A DNA stretch of 64,000 bases. It comes from Comamonas koreensis. GTDB taxonomy: Bacteria; Pseudomonadota; Gammaproteobacteria; Burkholderiales; Burkholderiaceae_C. Shown in pieces: positions 1 to 11,742 of this stretch. The stretch's first letter is position 1, and the number at the start of each line of letters is the position of its first letter. The notes beneath the pieces are model-generated. The model saw nothing but the letters and a program-made list of their open reading frames with translations, was not told the DNA's origin and made no database searches. The position numbers were made by a program, and so were the translations under genes. The DNA is taken from the NCBI RefSeq assembly GCF_014076495.1, contig NZ_CP043575.1, positions 2,542,001 through 2,606,000 of the forward strand, written 5' to 3'.

Positions 1-1010
<1,010 letters not shown>

Positions 1011-1265
1011 ATAACTTTGATTGGCCCCGCCCTTAGATGGGGCCCAATGCAAAGAACACTGCAACTGCAGTTATGCCAAAGACTTGAGATCAGACAATGA
1101 TGAACACCACAGCGTGTTACAATCACTGGCTCAGGTCGGCGCAATCAAATAAAACGCTGATAGCACCAAGCTCCAAAGCTTGATGCCGACTCTATGAATT
1201 CGCTTCAAAAGCAGCAATGCCCTGATCGACCGATCAGCGCAAAGCCGCCAAGGAGCAAAAAGTTA
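1011..1265 (+). other. 23S-5S internal transcribed spacer, no tRNA
   Basis: This 255-base spacer lies between the 23S and 5S genes. I searched it by eye for cloverleaf features (a TTCGA-type T loop and a CCA end) and found none. It is probably processed leader and trailer sequence of the rRNA transcript. Confidence 0.7.
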
Positions 1266-1380
1266 TGCCTGATGACCATAGCAAGTTGGTACCACTCCTT
1301 CCCATCCCGAACAGGACAGTGAAACGACTTCGCGCCGATGATAGTGCGGATTCCCGTGTGAAAGTAGGTCATCGTCAGGC
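1266..1380 (+). rRNA. rrf: 5S ribosomal RNA
   Basis: About 115 nt. The two ends are complementary (TGCCTGATGACC at the start, GGTCATCGTCAGGC at the end), forming helix I. The interior carries the conserved CCATCCCGAAC loop and the GTGAAACG segment of betaproteobacterial 5S rRNA. It closes the rRNA operon and is followed by a strong terminator. Confidence 0.95.
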
Positions 1381-1393
1381 TTTTATACTGATC

Positions 1394-1430
1394 AACCCCT
1401 CTGCTCTACCCGAGTAGAGGGGTTTTTCTT
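1394..1430 (+). terminator. Rho-independent terminator of the rRNA operon
   Basis: AACCCCTCTgCTC pairs with GAGtAGAGGGGTT around a short TACCC loop, and is followed directly by a T-rich tract (TTTTTCTTTTT). It lies just after 5S rRNA. Confidence 0.92.
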
Positions 1431-1477
1431 TTTATCTCGCTGCAGCAGCGGTCTGTGGCTGGCGTGAAGGGGTTGGG

Positions 1478-2218
1478 ATGCAGTTGCAGGATATGTTGTA
1501 TTCGCAGGGTTTTGGTGTGCGCCGCGTGTGCTCGGGCCTGGTGCAACAAGGCTGGGTGCAGTTGTGGGATGCACAGGCGAACGAATGGGTTGCGGAGACG
1601 GACTCGACCGCCGACGTAGATCCTGAAGGCCTGCGCTTCAAGGTTCAGGGCGTGGAGTGGGAATACCATGCGCTGGGCTATGTGCTGCTAAACAAGCCAG
1701 CAGGCACTGAGTGCTCGCAAAAGCCATCGGCCCATCCCAGCATCTACAGCCTGCTTCCATTGCCGCTGCGCACACGCCCCAACAAGAACGCCATCCAGGG
1801 GTTGCAGGCCGTGGGCCGCTTGGACCAGGACACGACTGGCATGCTGCTGCTGAGCGACGACGGTCAGTTCATCCACCGTATGAGCTCGCCCAAGAAGCAT
1901 GTGCCCAAGCGCTACCAGGTGACGGCCAAGCATGCGGTGACGGAGCAGCAGATCGAGCGTCTGTTGGCCGGTGTGGTTCTGGATGACGATCCCAAGCCTG
2001 TCAAGGCGGCTGCCTGCGTGAAAACCGGCGACAACACCTTGGATTTGACGCTGACCGAAGGCAAATACCACCAGGTCAAGCGCATGCTGGCGGCTGTGGG
2101 CAACCGCGTGGAAGGTCTGCACCGTGCCCAGATAGGTGGTTTGGTGCTGACCGACGAGCTCAAGCCAGGCGAGTGGCGCTGGCTCACCGCGGACGAGATG
2201 GCACTGCTCAAGCCCTGA
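1478..2218 (+). CDS. rsuA: RsuA/RluB-family rRNA pseudouridine synthase
   Basis: Converts a uridine of rRNA to pseudouridine, most likely U516 of 16S rRNA. The 246-aa product is close to RsuA length. It has a short S4-like RNA-binding region (about residues 1-45), then the catalytic domain with the family signature GRLDQDTTG at 113-121, where Asp116 is the catalytic residue. The C-terminal GKYHQVKRML motif is also typical of the RsuA branch. The ATG at 1478 follows a GAAGGGG stretch. The rRNA terminator lies upstream, so it has its own transcription. Assignment to RsuA rather than RluB or RluE rests on length and S4 content. Confidence 0.85.
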   Translation: MQLQDMLYSQGFGVRRVCSGLVQQGWVQLWDAQANEWVAETDSTADVDPEGLRFKVQGVEWEYHALGYVLLNKPAGTECSQKPSAHPSIYSLLPLPLRTRPNKNAIQGLQAVGRLDQDTTGMLLLSDDGQFIHRMSSPKKHVPKRYQVTAKHAVTEQQIERLLAGVVLDDDPKPVKAAACVKTGDNTLDLTLTEGKYHQVKRMLAAVGNRVEGLHRAQIGGLVLTDELKPGEWRWLTADEMALLKP

Positions 2219-2343
2219 AGGTATTTGGCCATGTGTGGCTTTGGCGCAAGTTGCACAACTATTTACATCGCCAATCGCCTCTTGGTGGTGCTGCAATTTA
2301 TGGCGGGCAGCTACACTCGCTGCGTTACTAGTAGGAATAGCTC

Positions 2344-3318
2344 GTGAAGCCTTTCGTTTTTGCCCGTTCTCTGGTCGCGGTGATGGCCTTTGCGGCCACT
2401 GCGGCGCATGCAGCCAACCCCATTTTGGTGCTCAATTCGCTGGACGCCAGCATCAGCGTGATTGACCCCACCACCTGGAAAGAGGTCAAGCGCATTCCTA
2501 CGGGCAAGGAGCCCCACCACCTGTATCTGACGCCGGACAGCAAGTCGGTGATCGTGGCCAATGCAACCGGCGACTCGCTGACCTTTGTCGATCCCAAGAC
2601 GGCCGAGGTGCAGCGCGTGATCCAGGGCATCTCCGATCCCTACCATCTGCGTTTTTCGCCCGACATGAAGTGGTTTGTGACCGCAGCCAACCGCCTCAAC
2701 CACATTGACATCTACCGCTGGGATGGGCAAGAGCCCAAGCTGGTCAAGCGCATTGCCACCGGCAAGACGCCCAGCCACCTGTGGATCGACAGCAAGAGCC
2801 GGACGATCTACTCGACCATGCAGGACAGCGACGAGCTGGTGGCCATCGACATCGCCACCCAGACCCTGAAATGGCGCACCAAGACAGGGCAGATGCCTGC
2901 CGATCTGTATGGCAGCCCGGACGACAAATTCGTTTTTGTCGCGCTGACCGGCAGCGACGGCGTGCAGGTGTTTGATGTGAGCGGCGCAGAGCCCCAGTTG
3001 GTCAAGACCATCAAGACTGATAAGGGCGCGCACGCGTTCCGCGCAACGGGCGATGGCCGCCATCTTTTTGTCAGCAACCGGGTGGCCAATACCATCAGCA
3101 AGCTCGACATGGTCAGTCAGACCGTCGTGGACCGCTACCCCGGCCCCAGCGGCCCTGACTGCATGGATGTGAGCCCGGATGGCCGCTATATCTACCTCAG
3201 TTCGCGCTGGGCGGGCAAGATGAGTGTGATCGATACGGTCGAGCGCAAGGTGGTCAACCAGGTGAAGGTGGGCAAGTCGCCGCATGGCATCTGGGTGCTG
3301 GACCACGCACCGCGCTAG
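2344..3318 (+). CDS. Secreted YVTN/YncE-type beta-propeller protein
   Basis: A 324-aa exported protein with a GTG start and a clear signal peptide (about residues 1-22, ending AHA). The rest is a run of roughly 40-residue beta-propeller blades. These contain repeats such as VIDPTTWKEVKRIPTGKEPHHL and later blades with S-P-D-G/D-K turns, as in YncE and surface-layer YVTN repeats. Such proteins are periplasmic binding or scaffold proteins with no fixed enzymatic role. It is followed after 49 bases by a deacetylase gene on the same strand, and the two may be co-transcribed. The substrate is unknown. Confidence 0.8.
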   Translation: MKPFVFARSLVAVMAFAATAAHAANPILVLNSLDASISVIDPTTWKEVKRIPTGKEPHHLYLTPDSKSVIVANATGDSLTFVDPKTAEVQRVIQGISDPYHLRFSPDMKWFVTAANRLNHIDIYRWDGQEPKLVKRIATGKTPSHLWIDSKSRTIYSTMQDSDELVAIDIATQTLKWRTKTGQMPADLYGSPDDKFVFVALTGSDGVQVFDVSGAEPQLVKTIKTDKGAHAFRATGDGRHLFVSNRVANTISKLDMVSQTVVDRYPGPSGPDCMDVSPDGRYIYLSSRWAGKMSVIDTVERKVVNQVKVGKSPHGIWVLDHAPR

Positions 3319-3367
3319 TGCATGGCCCGTGCATAGTTGATTCAGTAGCAGAGGGGATCTCCACGCC

Positions 3368-4204
3368 ATGCGCAGCACATTTTTCTGGCTTTTGGCCGCA
3401 AGTTGGGGCAGCGCTGCTGCCTTTGCCCAGCCTGCTGCTCCAGCGCCTGCCGCTGCAGCCACTGCGGCAGGCAGCTGCAGCAAGCCTGTGTATCTGACCT
3501 TGGACACCGGCCACATGGGCGTGGCCAACCAGATTGCCGACGTCTTGCGCAAGACGCAGGTGAAGGTCACCTTCTTTGCCGCCAATGAACGCACCAAGGA
3601 GGGTGACGGCAGCCTGGGCGACAACTGGGCGCCTTGGTGGCGTGCGCGCGCCGCAGAAGGCCATGCCTTTGCCTCGCACACCTGGGACCACACCTACTGG
3701 CGTGGCGATATCAAAGGGCCTGCAGGCGCTGCACCCCGCTTCAAGGTGCAGCCCTCGCAAGGGCCGCAGGCGGGGCAGCGTTTTGAGTGGAGCGCTGCGC
3801 AGTATTGCGCGCAGATCCAGCAATCCGAAGACCGCCTGGCCCAGATCACTGGTGTCAAGCCTTTGCCGCTGTTCCGGGCTCCCGGTGGCAAGACCTCGCC
3901 CAGCCTGATTGCGGCGGCCAGGCGCTGCGGCTATGCCCATGTGGGCTGGTCGCCAGCGGGCTTTCTCGGCGATGAACTGCCCAGCGACAAGTACCCCAAC
4001 CAGCAGTTGCTGGACAAGGCGCTGCGCGACATCCGCCCCGGCGATATCTTGCTGGCCCACCTGGGCATCTGGGACCGCAAGGACCCCTGGGCGCCTGCCG
4101 TGCTGCAGCCCTTGATTGAAGGCCTGCAGGCCAAGGGATTTTGCTTTGCCACCCTGCGCGAACATCCCCAGTACCAAGAATGGATTCGTCAGCATGGTGG
4201 CTGA
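3368..4204 (+). CDS. Exported polysaccharide deacetylase-family (NodB-like) protein with divergent metal site
   Basis: A 278-aa protein with a signal peptide (about 1-20) and a NodB homology fold. Seen motifs are TLDTGH (residues 44-49) in place of the usual TFDDGP, SHTWDH with His104 and His108, FRAPGG around Arg170, and a C-terminal LAHLG with His231. The catalytic-base Asp (Asp46) is kept, but the second Asp that normally ligates the metal is Thr47. The His pair and the RAPGG motif suggest a working hydrolase for an N- or O-acetylated sugar polymer, but activity is not assured. It lies downstream of the propeller gene. Confidence 0.78.
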   Translation: MRSTFFWLLAASWGSAAAFAQPAAPAPAAAATAAGSCSKPVYLTLDTGHMGVANQIADVLRKTQVKVTFFAANERTKEGDGSLGDNWAPWWRARAAEGHAFASHTWDHTYWRGDIKGPAGAAPRFKVQPSQGPQAGQRFEWSAAQYCAQIQQSEDRLAQITGVKPLPLFRAPGGKTSPSLIAAARRCGYAHVGWSPAGFLGDELPSDKYPNQQLLDKALRDIRPGDILLAHLGIWDRKDPWAPAVLQPLIEGLQAKGFCFATLREHPQYQEWIRQHGG

Positions 4205-4271
4205 GAGCGCTTGCCGTAGCGCACACTGGCCGCTGCAAGGCTTGTGGTCTGGTTTGAATTGATGGTTTGCC

Positions 4272-5291
4272 ATGGAATTTCTCAGCACGCTTTTTGACAA
4301 CGCACAGCAGTGGCTCTTTGAGCAGTTGCTGCAGCCTCTGCTGTTCAACCTGGGCCTGGCCAGCTATCTGGAAGATGGCTACACGGCAGCGGGCTGGTTC
4401 CTCGTGGGTTGCCTGCAGATTCTCATCATGGTGCTGGTGATTGCGCCCTTGCAGCGCTGGCGGCCGGTCGAGGCTGTGACCGACCGGCATGCGATCCGGG
4501 TGGACATGCTCTACACCTTTATCCATCGCCTGGGCCTGTTTCGCCTGGCCTTGTTCTTTACCATCGATCCGCTGTGGGACATGGTGGTGGGCGCGCTGCG
4601 CGTGCGCGGCTTTGAGACCTGGCACCTCGATGCGCTCTGGCCTGGTGTGACCGACCTGGGTTGGGTGAGCCTGCTGATCTACCTGGTGGTGTTCGACTTT
4701 GTGGCCTACTGGATCCACCGCGGCCAGCACCAGTTTGTCTGGTGGTGGCGGCTGCATGCCTTGCACCATTCGCAGCAGCAGATGACGATGTGGAGCGACA
4801 ACCGCAACCACCTGCTCGATGACCTGGTGCATGACAGCATTCTGGTGTTCGTGGCCGTGTTGATCGGTGTCGCGCCCAGCCAGTTCGTGGCGATTGTCGC
4901 GATCACCCAGCTGAGCGAAAGCCTGCAGCACGCGAACCTGCGCCTGTGGTTTGGCCGCCTGGGCGAGCGCCTGTGGATCAGCCCGCGCTTTCACCGCCGC
5001 CACCATGCGATTGGCATCGGCCATGAATCGCCCGCTGCCAGCGCAGCGCCCAACACGGCGGTAAAGGCCGGCGAGGCTGCGCCACGCACCCGCTTGGGGG
5101 GCTGCAATTTCGGTGTGCTGCTGCCATGGTGGGATATGCTTTTTGGCACCGCCAACTTTGAGCTACGCTATGACCCTACCGGTATCCGTGACCAGGTGCA
5201 GCCCAACCGGCAAGGGCAGTTGCGCGATTACGGACGCGGCTTTTGGAGCCAGCAATGGCGCGGGCTGCTGCGCCTTTTGGGCCGCGCCTGA
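4272..5291 (+). CDS. Sterol desaturase / fatty acid hydroxylase superfamily membrane protein
   Basis: A 339-aa integral membrane di-iron enzyme. The three His clusters are visible: HRGQH at 149-153, HALHH at 162-166 and HRRHH at 241-245, with an additional His at 220. Hydrophobic helices occur around 40-60, 85-105, 130-148 and 185-215. Members hydroxylate or desaturate lipids using O2. The bacterial substrates are mostly unknown (hopanoids, fatty acids, ornithine lipids). The gene follows the deacetylase by 67 bases. The exact substrate cannot be read from the sequence. Confidence 0.85.
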   Translation: MEFLSTLFDNAQQWLFEQLLQPLLFNLGLASYLEDGYTAAGWFLVGCLQILIMVLVIAPLQRWRPVEAVTDRHAIRVDMLYTFIHRLGLFRLALFFTIDPLWDMVVGALRVRGFETWHLDALWPGVTDLGWVSLLIYLVVFDFVAYWIHRGQHQFVWWWRLHALHHSQQQMTMWSDNRNHLLDDLVHDSILVFVAVLIGVAPSQFVAIVAITQLSESLQHANLRLWFGRLGERLWISPRFHRRHHAIGIGHESPAASAAPNTAVKAGEAAPRTRLGGCNFGVLLPWWDMLFGTANFELRYDPTGIRDQVQPNRQGQLRDYGRGFWSQQWRGLLRLLGRA

Positions 5292-5374
5292 GTGCTGCGC
5301 AACCGGCTGATGCCGAACCACTGAGCGGCTGGTTGGCCTGACCACCCCGCTCAGATACACAAGGAGTTCACCCC

Positions 5375-6283
5375 ATGCCCCTCGCGTCTGCGGGCTCCCG
5401 CCTGATGTTTGATGCCTTCTGGCGTGCCGCTGCCTATTGTTTCCGTCCCCGGGTCATGCTGCTGTCCGTGCTGCCACTGGTGGTGATGCTGGTGGCCTTG
5501 GGTGGCTGGAGCTATTTCTACTGGTCAGGCGCCGTGGCGACGATGCAGCACTGGGTGGAGACAATAGGCTGGCTGCGCACAGTGTTCAGCTGGTTTGGCA
5601 GCACTGGTACGGAAGGCTTTGCAGCCGGCATTGCGCCCTTTGTGGTGCTGATCTTGATCACGCCCATAGCGGCGGTGGTCGCGCTGCTGGTGATTGCGCT
5701 TTTGATGACACCAGCCCTGGTCAACATGGTGACCGAGCAGCGCTTTGCCCAGCTGGAAAAGAAAAAAGGCATGGGCCTGGTCACCAGCGTGCTCTGGGCT
5801 TTGAGCACCTCGGCGGTGGCCATTGTGGCCTTTGTCGTTACCATGCCGCTGTGGCTGATCCCGCCTTTGGTGCTGATCGTGCCGCCTGTCATCTGGGGCT
5901 GGCTGACCTACCGCGTGATGAGTGTCGATGCACTGGCAGAGCATGCCAGCAAGGCTGAGCGCGACACGCTGCTGCAGCGTTACCGCTGGCCGCTCTTGCT
6001 GATGGGCATCATCTCGGGCTACATCGGCATTGCGCCCAGCGTCGTCTGGGCCTCGGGCATGGTGTTCACCATTGGCTTTGTGGTGCTCGTACCCATTGCG
6101 GTGTGGATCTATGCGATCACGTTTGCTTTTTCCTCGCTGTGGTTCATCCACTTTTGCCTGGCCGCGCTGCAACAGCTGCGGATCGAGAATGGTGAGCCTG
6201 GCGCGCAGCTGCCCGGGACGGAGCCGGTGGTGGCCGATCCTGCCGACGGTGCGCTGCTGCCCGATTCGGCGGCGCCCAGATAA
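5375..6283 (+). CDS. EI24-domain inner-membrane protein (CysZ-like fold)
   Basis: A 302-aa polytopic membrane protein with four or more long hydrophobic segments (about 20-45, 85-125, 145-180 and 205-260), matching the EI24/CysZ family. The start at 5375 is chosen because AAGGAG lies 8 bases upstream. No cysteine or sulfate genes adjoin it, so a CysZ role in sulfate uptake cannot be claimed. Family members in Burkholderiales are annotated simply as EI24 domain-containing. Confidence 0.8.
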   Translation: MPLASAGSRLMFDAFWRAAAYCFRPRVMLLSVLPLVVMLVALGGWSYFYWSGAVATMQHWVETIGWLRTVFSWFGSTGTEGFAAGIAPFVVLILITPIAAVVALLVIALLMTPALVNMVTEQRFAQLEKKKGMGLVTSVLWALSTSAVAIVAFVVTMPLWLIPPLVLIVPPVIWGWLTYRVMSVDALAEHASKAERDTLLQRYRWPLLLMGIISGYIGIAPSVVWASGMVFTIGFVVLVPIAVWIYAITFAFSSLWFIHFCLAALQQLRIENGEPGAQLPGTEPVVADPADGALLPDSAAPR

Positions 6284-6344
6284 GCGGCGAAGACGCGCTG
6301 CGGGGTGCGATGCCGATGGCTTGGTACCGTGGCTATGTTGTCAA

Positions 6345-6361
6345 CGCACCAATAAAGTGCA
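6345..6361 (+). promoter_or_regulatory. NtrC binding site 1 upstream of glnA
   Basis: GCACC-N5-AGTGC at 6346-6360 differs from the NtrC consensus GCACC-N5-GGTGC by one base. It lies about 260 bases upstream of the sigma-54 promoter, a usual enhancer distance. Confidence 0.75.
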
Positions 6362-6413
6362 CAAATAACCAATTTGGTGAGCGTCAGTGATGCTGGCAAA
6401 ATTGATATAGATT

Positions 6414-6430
6414 TGCACCATTTTGGTGCT
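6414..6430 (+). promoter_or_regulatory. NtrC binding site 2 upstream of glnA (perfect consensus)
   Basis: GCACCATTTTGGTGC at 6415-6429 is a perfect inverted repeat matching the NtrC consensus. With site 1, 69 bases upstream, it forms a two-site enhancer like that of enterobacterial glnA. Confidence 0.85.
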
Positions 6431-6606
6431 GATGCGGCATCGGCTGCCATGGCCTGCACAGATCTGGACCGTAGGCTGCAAAATCCTCAGCGCCTCCCGG
6501 GGCCCCAGGCCAAAAGCGCGTTACAGTCTGGCTTTGGGCAAAGTCCGGGTGCGTTCGCGTTCTGGCAGGCCCGCATCTTCTGGTTGGCATGGGCATGTCA
6601 TAAAAC

Positions 6607-6622
6607 TGGCACGTAAACTGCT
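6607..6622 (+). promoter_or_regulatory. Sigma-54 promoter of glnA
   Basis: TGGCACGTAAACTGCT has the -24 GG at 6608-6609 and the -12 GC at 6620-6621, exactly ten bases apart as sigma-54 requires. Transcription would begin near 6633, about 40 bases before the glnA ATG. The two NtrC boxes upstream and the ntrBC genes downstream support this reading. Confidence 0.82.
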
Positions 6623-6671
6623 TTAGTCTTGGCACAGCCCTTTTTATTCACGATTTTCTTTGGAGCATTAG

Positions 6672-8087
6672 ATGGCCAAGAGCGTTGCAGATGTGATGAG
6701 CATGTTGGACGAGAACGAGGTCAAGTTCGTTGATCTGCGTTTCACCGACACCCGTGGCAAGGAACAGCACGTCACGGTGCCTATCTCGCACTTTGACGAA
6801 GACAAGTTCACTTCGGGCCACGCGTTTGATGGCTCCTCCATCGCTGGCTGGAAGGGTATCGAAGCATCCGATATGCTGCTGATGCCCGATCCCAACACCG
6901 CCAACATCGATCCGTTCTTTGACGAAACCACGATGTTCCTGCAGTGCGACGTGATCGAGCCCGGTGACGGCAAGGCCTATGACCGCGATCCACGCTCGGT
7001 TGCCAAGCGCGCAGAAGCCTACCTGAAGGCATCGGGCCTGGGCGATACCGCCTACTTCGGTCCAGAGCCAGAATTCTTCATCTTCGATGGCGTGCGTTGG
7101 AGCACCGAGCCCAACAACCCGTTCTTCGACATCGAAGAGTACGAAGCACCCTGGAACAGCGGCGCCAAGTTCGATAACGGCAACCGTGGCCACCGTCCAC
7201 GCGTCAAGGGCGGCTACTTCCCTGTGCCTCCTGTTGACAGCACCCAGGACATGCGCGCTGAAATGTCGCTGCTGCTCGAATCGCTGGGCATCCCGGTTGA
7301 AGTGTTCCACCACGAAGTGGCGGGCGCTGGCCAGAATGAACTGGGCACTCGTTTCTCGACCCTGGTCGAGCGTGCCGACTGGACCCAGGTGCAAAAGTAC
7401 GTGATCTGGAACGTGGCAGACACCTACGGCAAGACGGCGACCTTCATGCCCAAGCCTTACTCGGGCGACAACGGCTCGGGCATGCACGTGCACCAGTCCG
7501 TGTGGAAAGACGGCAAGAACCTGTTCGCCGGTGACGGCTATGCCGGTCTGTCCGATTTCGCGCTGTACTACATCGGCGGCATCATCAAGCACGCTCGCGC
7601 GCTGAACGCCATCACCAACCCTGGCACCAACAGCTACAAGCGCCTGGTTCCTGGTTTCGAGGCGCCCGTGAAGCTGGCTTACTCGGCCAAGAACCGCTCG
7701 GCATCGATCCGTATTCCTTACGTGAGCAACCCCAAGGGCCGCCGCGTGGAAGCACGTTTCCCCGATCCCCTGATGAACCCCTACCTGGGCTTTGCAGCGC
7801 TGTTGATGGCCGGTCTGGACGGCGTGGAAAACAAGATCCATCCGGGTGAAGCCGCCACCAAGGATCTGTACCATCTGCCACCCGAGGAAGACAAGCTGGT
7901 GCCTACCGTGTGCCACAGCCTGGACCAGGCTCTGGAGGCACTGGATGCCGACCGCGCGTTCCTGACCAAGGGCGGTGTGTTCAGCGACAGCATGCTGGAC
8001 GCCTACATCGAGCTGAAGATGGGCGAAGTGACCCGCTTCCGCCAAGCCGTGCACCCCGTCGAATACGACATGTACTACTCGCTGTAA
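6672..8087 (+). CDS. glnA: Glutamine synthetase type I
   Basis: Catalyses ATP-dependent amidation of glutamate to glutamine. The 471-aa cytoplasmic protein forms dodecamers in this family. It has the beta-grasp N-terminal domain (about 1-105) and the catalytic barrel with [12 protein letters not shown] and NRSASIRIP motifs. The adenylylation loop [10 protein letters not shown] has Tyr400, marking the GSI-beta form controlled by GlnE/GlnB. A sigma-54 promoter and two NtrC sites lie upstream and a terminator follows. The nearby ntrB and ntrC genes regulate it. Confidence 0.98.
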   Translation: MAKSVADVMSMLDENEVKFVDLRFTDTRGKEQHVTVPISHFDEDKFTSGHAFDGSSIAGWKGIEASDMLLMPDPNTANIDPFFDETTMFLQCDVIEPGDGKAYDRDPRSVAKRAEAYLKASGLGDTAYFGPEPEFFIFDGVRWSTEPNNPFFDIEEYEAPWNSGAKFDNGNRGHRPRVKGGYFPVPPVDSTQDMRAEMSLLLESLGIPVEVFHHEVAGAGQNELGTRFSTLVERADWTQVQKYVIWNVADTYGKTATFMPKPYSGDNGSGMHVHQSVWKDGKNLFAGDGYAGLSDFALYYIGGIIKHARALNAITNPGTNSYKRLVPGFEAPVKLAYSAKNRSASIRIPYVSNPKGRRVEARFPDPLMNPYLGFAALLMAGLDGVENKIHPGEAATKDLYHLPPEEDKLVPTVCHSLDQALEALDADRAFLTKGGVFSDSMLDAYIELKMGEVTRFRQAVHPVEYDMYYSL

Positions 8088-8129
8088 GCCCCTGCTGGCC
8101 AGGTCCTCGTGACCTGGCCCTTTGGGCAA

Positions 8130-8169
8130 AACGGCCTGCCGACCTGCAAAGGTGGCAGGCCGTTTTTTT
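8130..8169 (+). terminator. Rho-independent terminator after glnA
   Basis: AACGGCCTGCC (8130-8140) pairs with GGCAGGCCGTT (8154-8164), followed by a run of seven T. It separates glnA from the downstream ntrBC unit. Confidence 0.93.
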
Positions 8170-8354
8170 ATGGATGTTCTCGGGGCAGGGGGCATGGCCG
8201 GACAGCGGCGAATCTGTAACAGCAGGAACTGTTCGGCATGATCGGCCTCCTTTGTAGCTACACTGCGGGTTGCAGAGAGGGGCCATCGTGCAAAGCCGCT
8301 AACGGGCTGTCACGGACATACGGGCAAAGTGGAGTGAACGGGCGAAACGGGGTT

Positions 8355-8882
8355 ATGCATACAAAGTTGTTGTTTTTGATGGTGGCAGTGGCATGTGCGC
8401 AAGGCGCGGTGGCGCAGGATCGCATTTATCGCTGTGGCAATGAATACACCAACGATGTGGCCAAGGCGCGGCAAAAGGGCTGCGCCGTGGTCGAAGGCGC
8501 CAATGTCACCATCGTGCAAGGCACGCGCCCGCACACACCCGCTGCCAGCCCGGCACCCGCACCCAATGCCCCCGCAGCTGCCCCGCGCCCCGCGCGTGCG
8601 CCCGCCGCTGCGTCACCCGCGCCACGCTCCACCACGGCCGAAGGCCGCGCCCGCGATTCCGACGCGCGCCTCATCCTGGAGACCGAGCTGAAAAAAGCCC
8701 AGGACAAAAAGCTCGCTTTGGCGCGTGAGTACAACAACGGCGAGCCCGAGAAAAACGCGCTGGAGATGCGCAACCCCGCCTTCTACACCAAGCGCGTGGC
8801 CGATCTGAAGCAAGAAATCACGCGCAACGACAGCGATATCGCTGGCATCCAGCGTGAGCTCCAACGCCTGCCGGCCCCATAA
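8355..8882 (+). CDS. Small exported protein of unknown function (DUF4124-like N-terminus)
   Basis: A 175-aa protein. The start at 8355 is preferred over an upstream in-frame start because it gives a clean signal peptide (about 1-18, ending AVAQ). The mature N-terminus DRIYRCGNEYTN resembles the short beta-rich DUF4124 type. It is followed by an Ala/Pro-rich linker (about 65-100) and a charged helical, probably coiled-coil C-terminal half. It sits between glnA and ntrB on the same strand, 30 bases before ntrB, and may be co-transcribed with ntrBC. No function is known. Confidence 0.72.
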   Translation: MHTKLLFLMVAVACAQGAVAQDRIYRCGNEYTNDVAKARQKGCAVVEGANVTIVQGTRPHTPAASPAPAPNAPAAAPRPARAPAAASPAPRSTTAEGRARDSDARLILETELKKAQDKKLALAREYNNGEPEKNALEMRNPAFYTKRVADLKQEITRNDSDIAGIQRELQRLPAP

Positions 8883-8912
8883 TCAAAGCTTCAACCTTTT
8901 GGGGCATATCCC

Positions 8913-9986
8913 ATGTCTGACCTCCGTGCCATGGATCGCGAATGGCAGGCGCTGGAACACATCGCCACCTTGGTCGCCGTGATACGGCTCGATGGCGCCG
9001 CTGTGCGGGTCAATGCAGCGCTGGAGAATGCGCTGGGCGTCTCGCGCAAAAGCATTCTGGGCCACTACTTTGGTGGATTTTTCCAGGACGATGAACTGAT
9101 CCACAAGGCCCTGGTCGATGCGCGGGCGCAGCGCTTTTCGTCGCTGCGCTTTGAGGCGCAATTGCGGCGCAGCCTGCAAGACGCCTTTCCCGTGCATGCC
9201 AACCTCTCCTGGTGGGAAGAGGAGGAGAGCATTCTGGTGGAGCTGTGGCCGCTGGAGCAACAGGTGCGGCAGGACCGCGAGGAGCGTGTGCGCGAGCAGG
9301 CGCTTGCCAACAAGGAGCTGATCCGCAACCTCGCCCACGAGATCAAGAACCCGCTGGGTGGCATACGGGGCGCGGCCCAGCTGCTGGAGCTGGAGCTGCC
9401 CGATGCTCAGCTCAAGGAATACACCGACGTCATCATTCACGAGGCCGACCGCTTGCAGGCGCTGGTCGACCGCTTGCTCGCGCCGCACCGCCACCCGCAC
9501 ACGGTGGGGGATGTGAATATCCACGAGGTCTGCGAGCGCGTCTGCCAGCTGGTGCTGCTCGAGTACCCGCAGGGCCTGCGCATCGAGCGCGATTACGACA
9601 CCTCGCTGCCCGAGATCCGCGGCGATCGCGAGCAGCTCATTCAAGCCTTGCTGAACATTGTGCAAAATGCTGCGCAGGTGCTGGTGCCGCAAATGGCCCA
9701 GGACCAGGCGCGCATTACTTTGCGCACCCGCATTGCCCGGCAGCTGACCTTGGGCCGCAAGCGGCACAAGTTGGCACTGGAATTGCATGTCATCGACAAC
9801 GGTCCTGGCATCGAGCCGGACATCAAGGAGCGGATCTTCTACCCCTTGGTGACCGGACGTGATGGTGGCACGGGCCTGGGTTTGCCGCTGGCGCAGACCT
9901 TCGTGCAGCGACATGAAGGCCTGATTGAATGCGAGAGCGAGCCCGGGCGCACGGATTTCCGCATCATGCTGCCGTTGACAGACTAG
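8913..9986 (+). CDS. glnL: Nitrogen regulation sensor kinase NtrB
   Basis: A cytoplasmic two-component kinase/phosphatase that phosphorylates or dephosphorylates NtrC under PII control. The 357-aa protein has an N-terminal PAS-like sensor (about 15-110). The HisKA motif is NLAHEIKNPLGG with His142, the N box is ALLNIVQNAAQ, and the ATP lid is NGPGIEP followed by GGTGLGLPLAQ. No membrane segment is present, as expected. It is followed 68 bases later by ntrC. Confidence 0.95.
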   Translation: MSDLRAMDREWQALEHIATLVAVIRLDGAAVRVNAALENALGVSRKSILGHYFGGFFQDDELIHKALVDARAQRFSSLRFEAQLRRSLQDAFPVHANLSWWEEEESILVELWPLEQQVRQDREERVREQALANKELIRNLAHEIKNPLGGIRGAAQLLELELPDAQLKEYTDVIIHEADRLQALVDRLLAPHRHPHTVGDVNIHEVCERVCQLVLLEYPQGLRIERDYDTSLPEIRGDREQLIQALLNIVQNAAQVLVPQMAQDQARITLRTRIARQLTLGRKRHKLALELHVIDNGPGIEPDIKERIFYPLVTGRDGGTGLGLPLAQTFVQRHEGLIECESEPGRTDFRIMLPLTD

Positions 9987-10054
9987 GGGGCAGTTGGCTT
10001 CCCTTGCTGCAGGACCACGGTATGTAGAACTGTAAGGGTAGGGTGATAGCGACA

Positions 10055-11611
<1,557 letters not shown>

Positions 11612-11639
11612 TGCGTAAGCGCATTTGAAGGGTAGACCA

Positions 11640-11664
11640 ACCGCCGCCTCCAAGGCGGCGGTTT
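11640..11664 (+). terminator. Weak hairpin terminator after ntrC
   Basis: ACCGCCGCC (11640-11648) pairs with GGCGGCGGT (11654-11662), followed by only three T. It probably ends or attenuates the ntrBC transcript. Confidence 0.5.
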
Positions 11665-11742
11665 CGCTGACAGAGGCCAGCCATTGATGCGGTTTGAACC
11701 GTGCCACAATGGGCCATTACTGTCTGCCCGGTGGTGCAATCC

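Noticed and set aside
1011..1265. Possible tRNA in the rRNA spacer
   Set aside because: No cloverleaf or TTCGA loop found; many betaproteobacterial 23S-5S spacers lack tRNA.
2311..5024. Long minus-strand ORFs opposite the beta-propeller, deacetylase and sterol-desaturase genes
   Set aside because: Shadow reading frames caused by high GC; no domain motifs and no ribosome sites, while the plus-strand genes have full family signatures.
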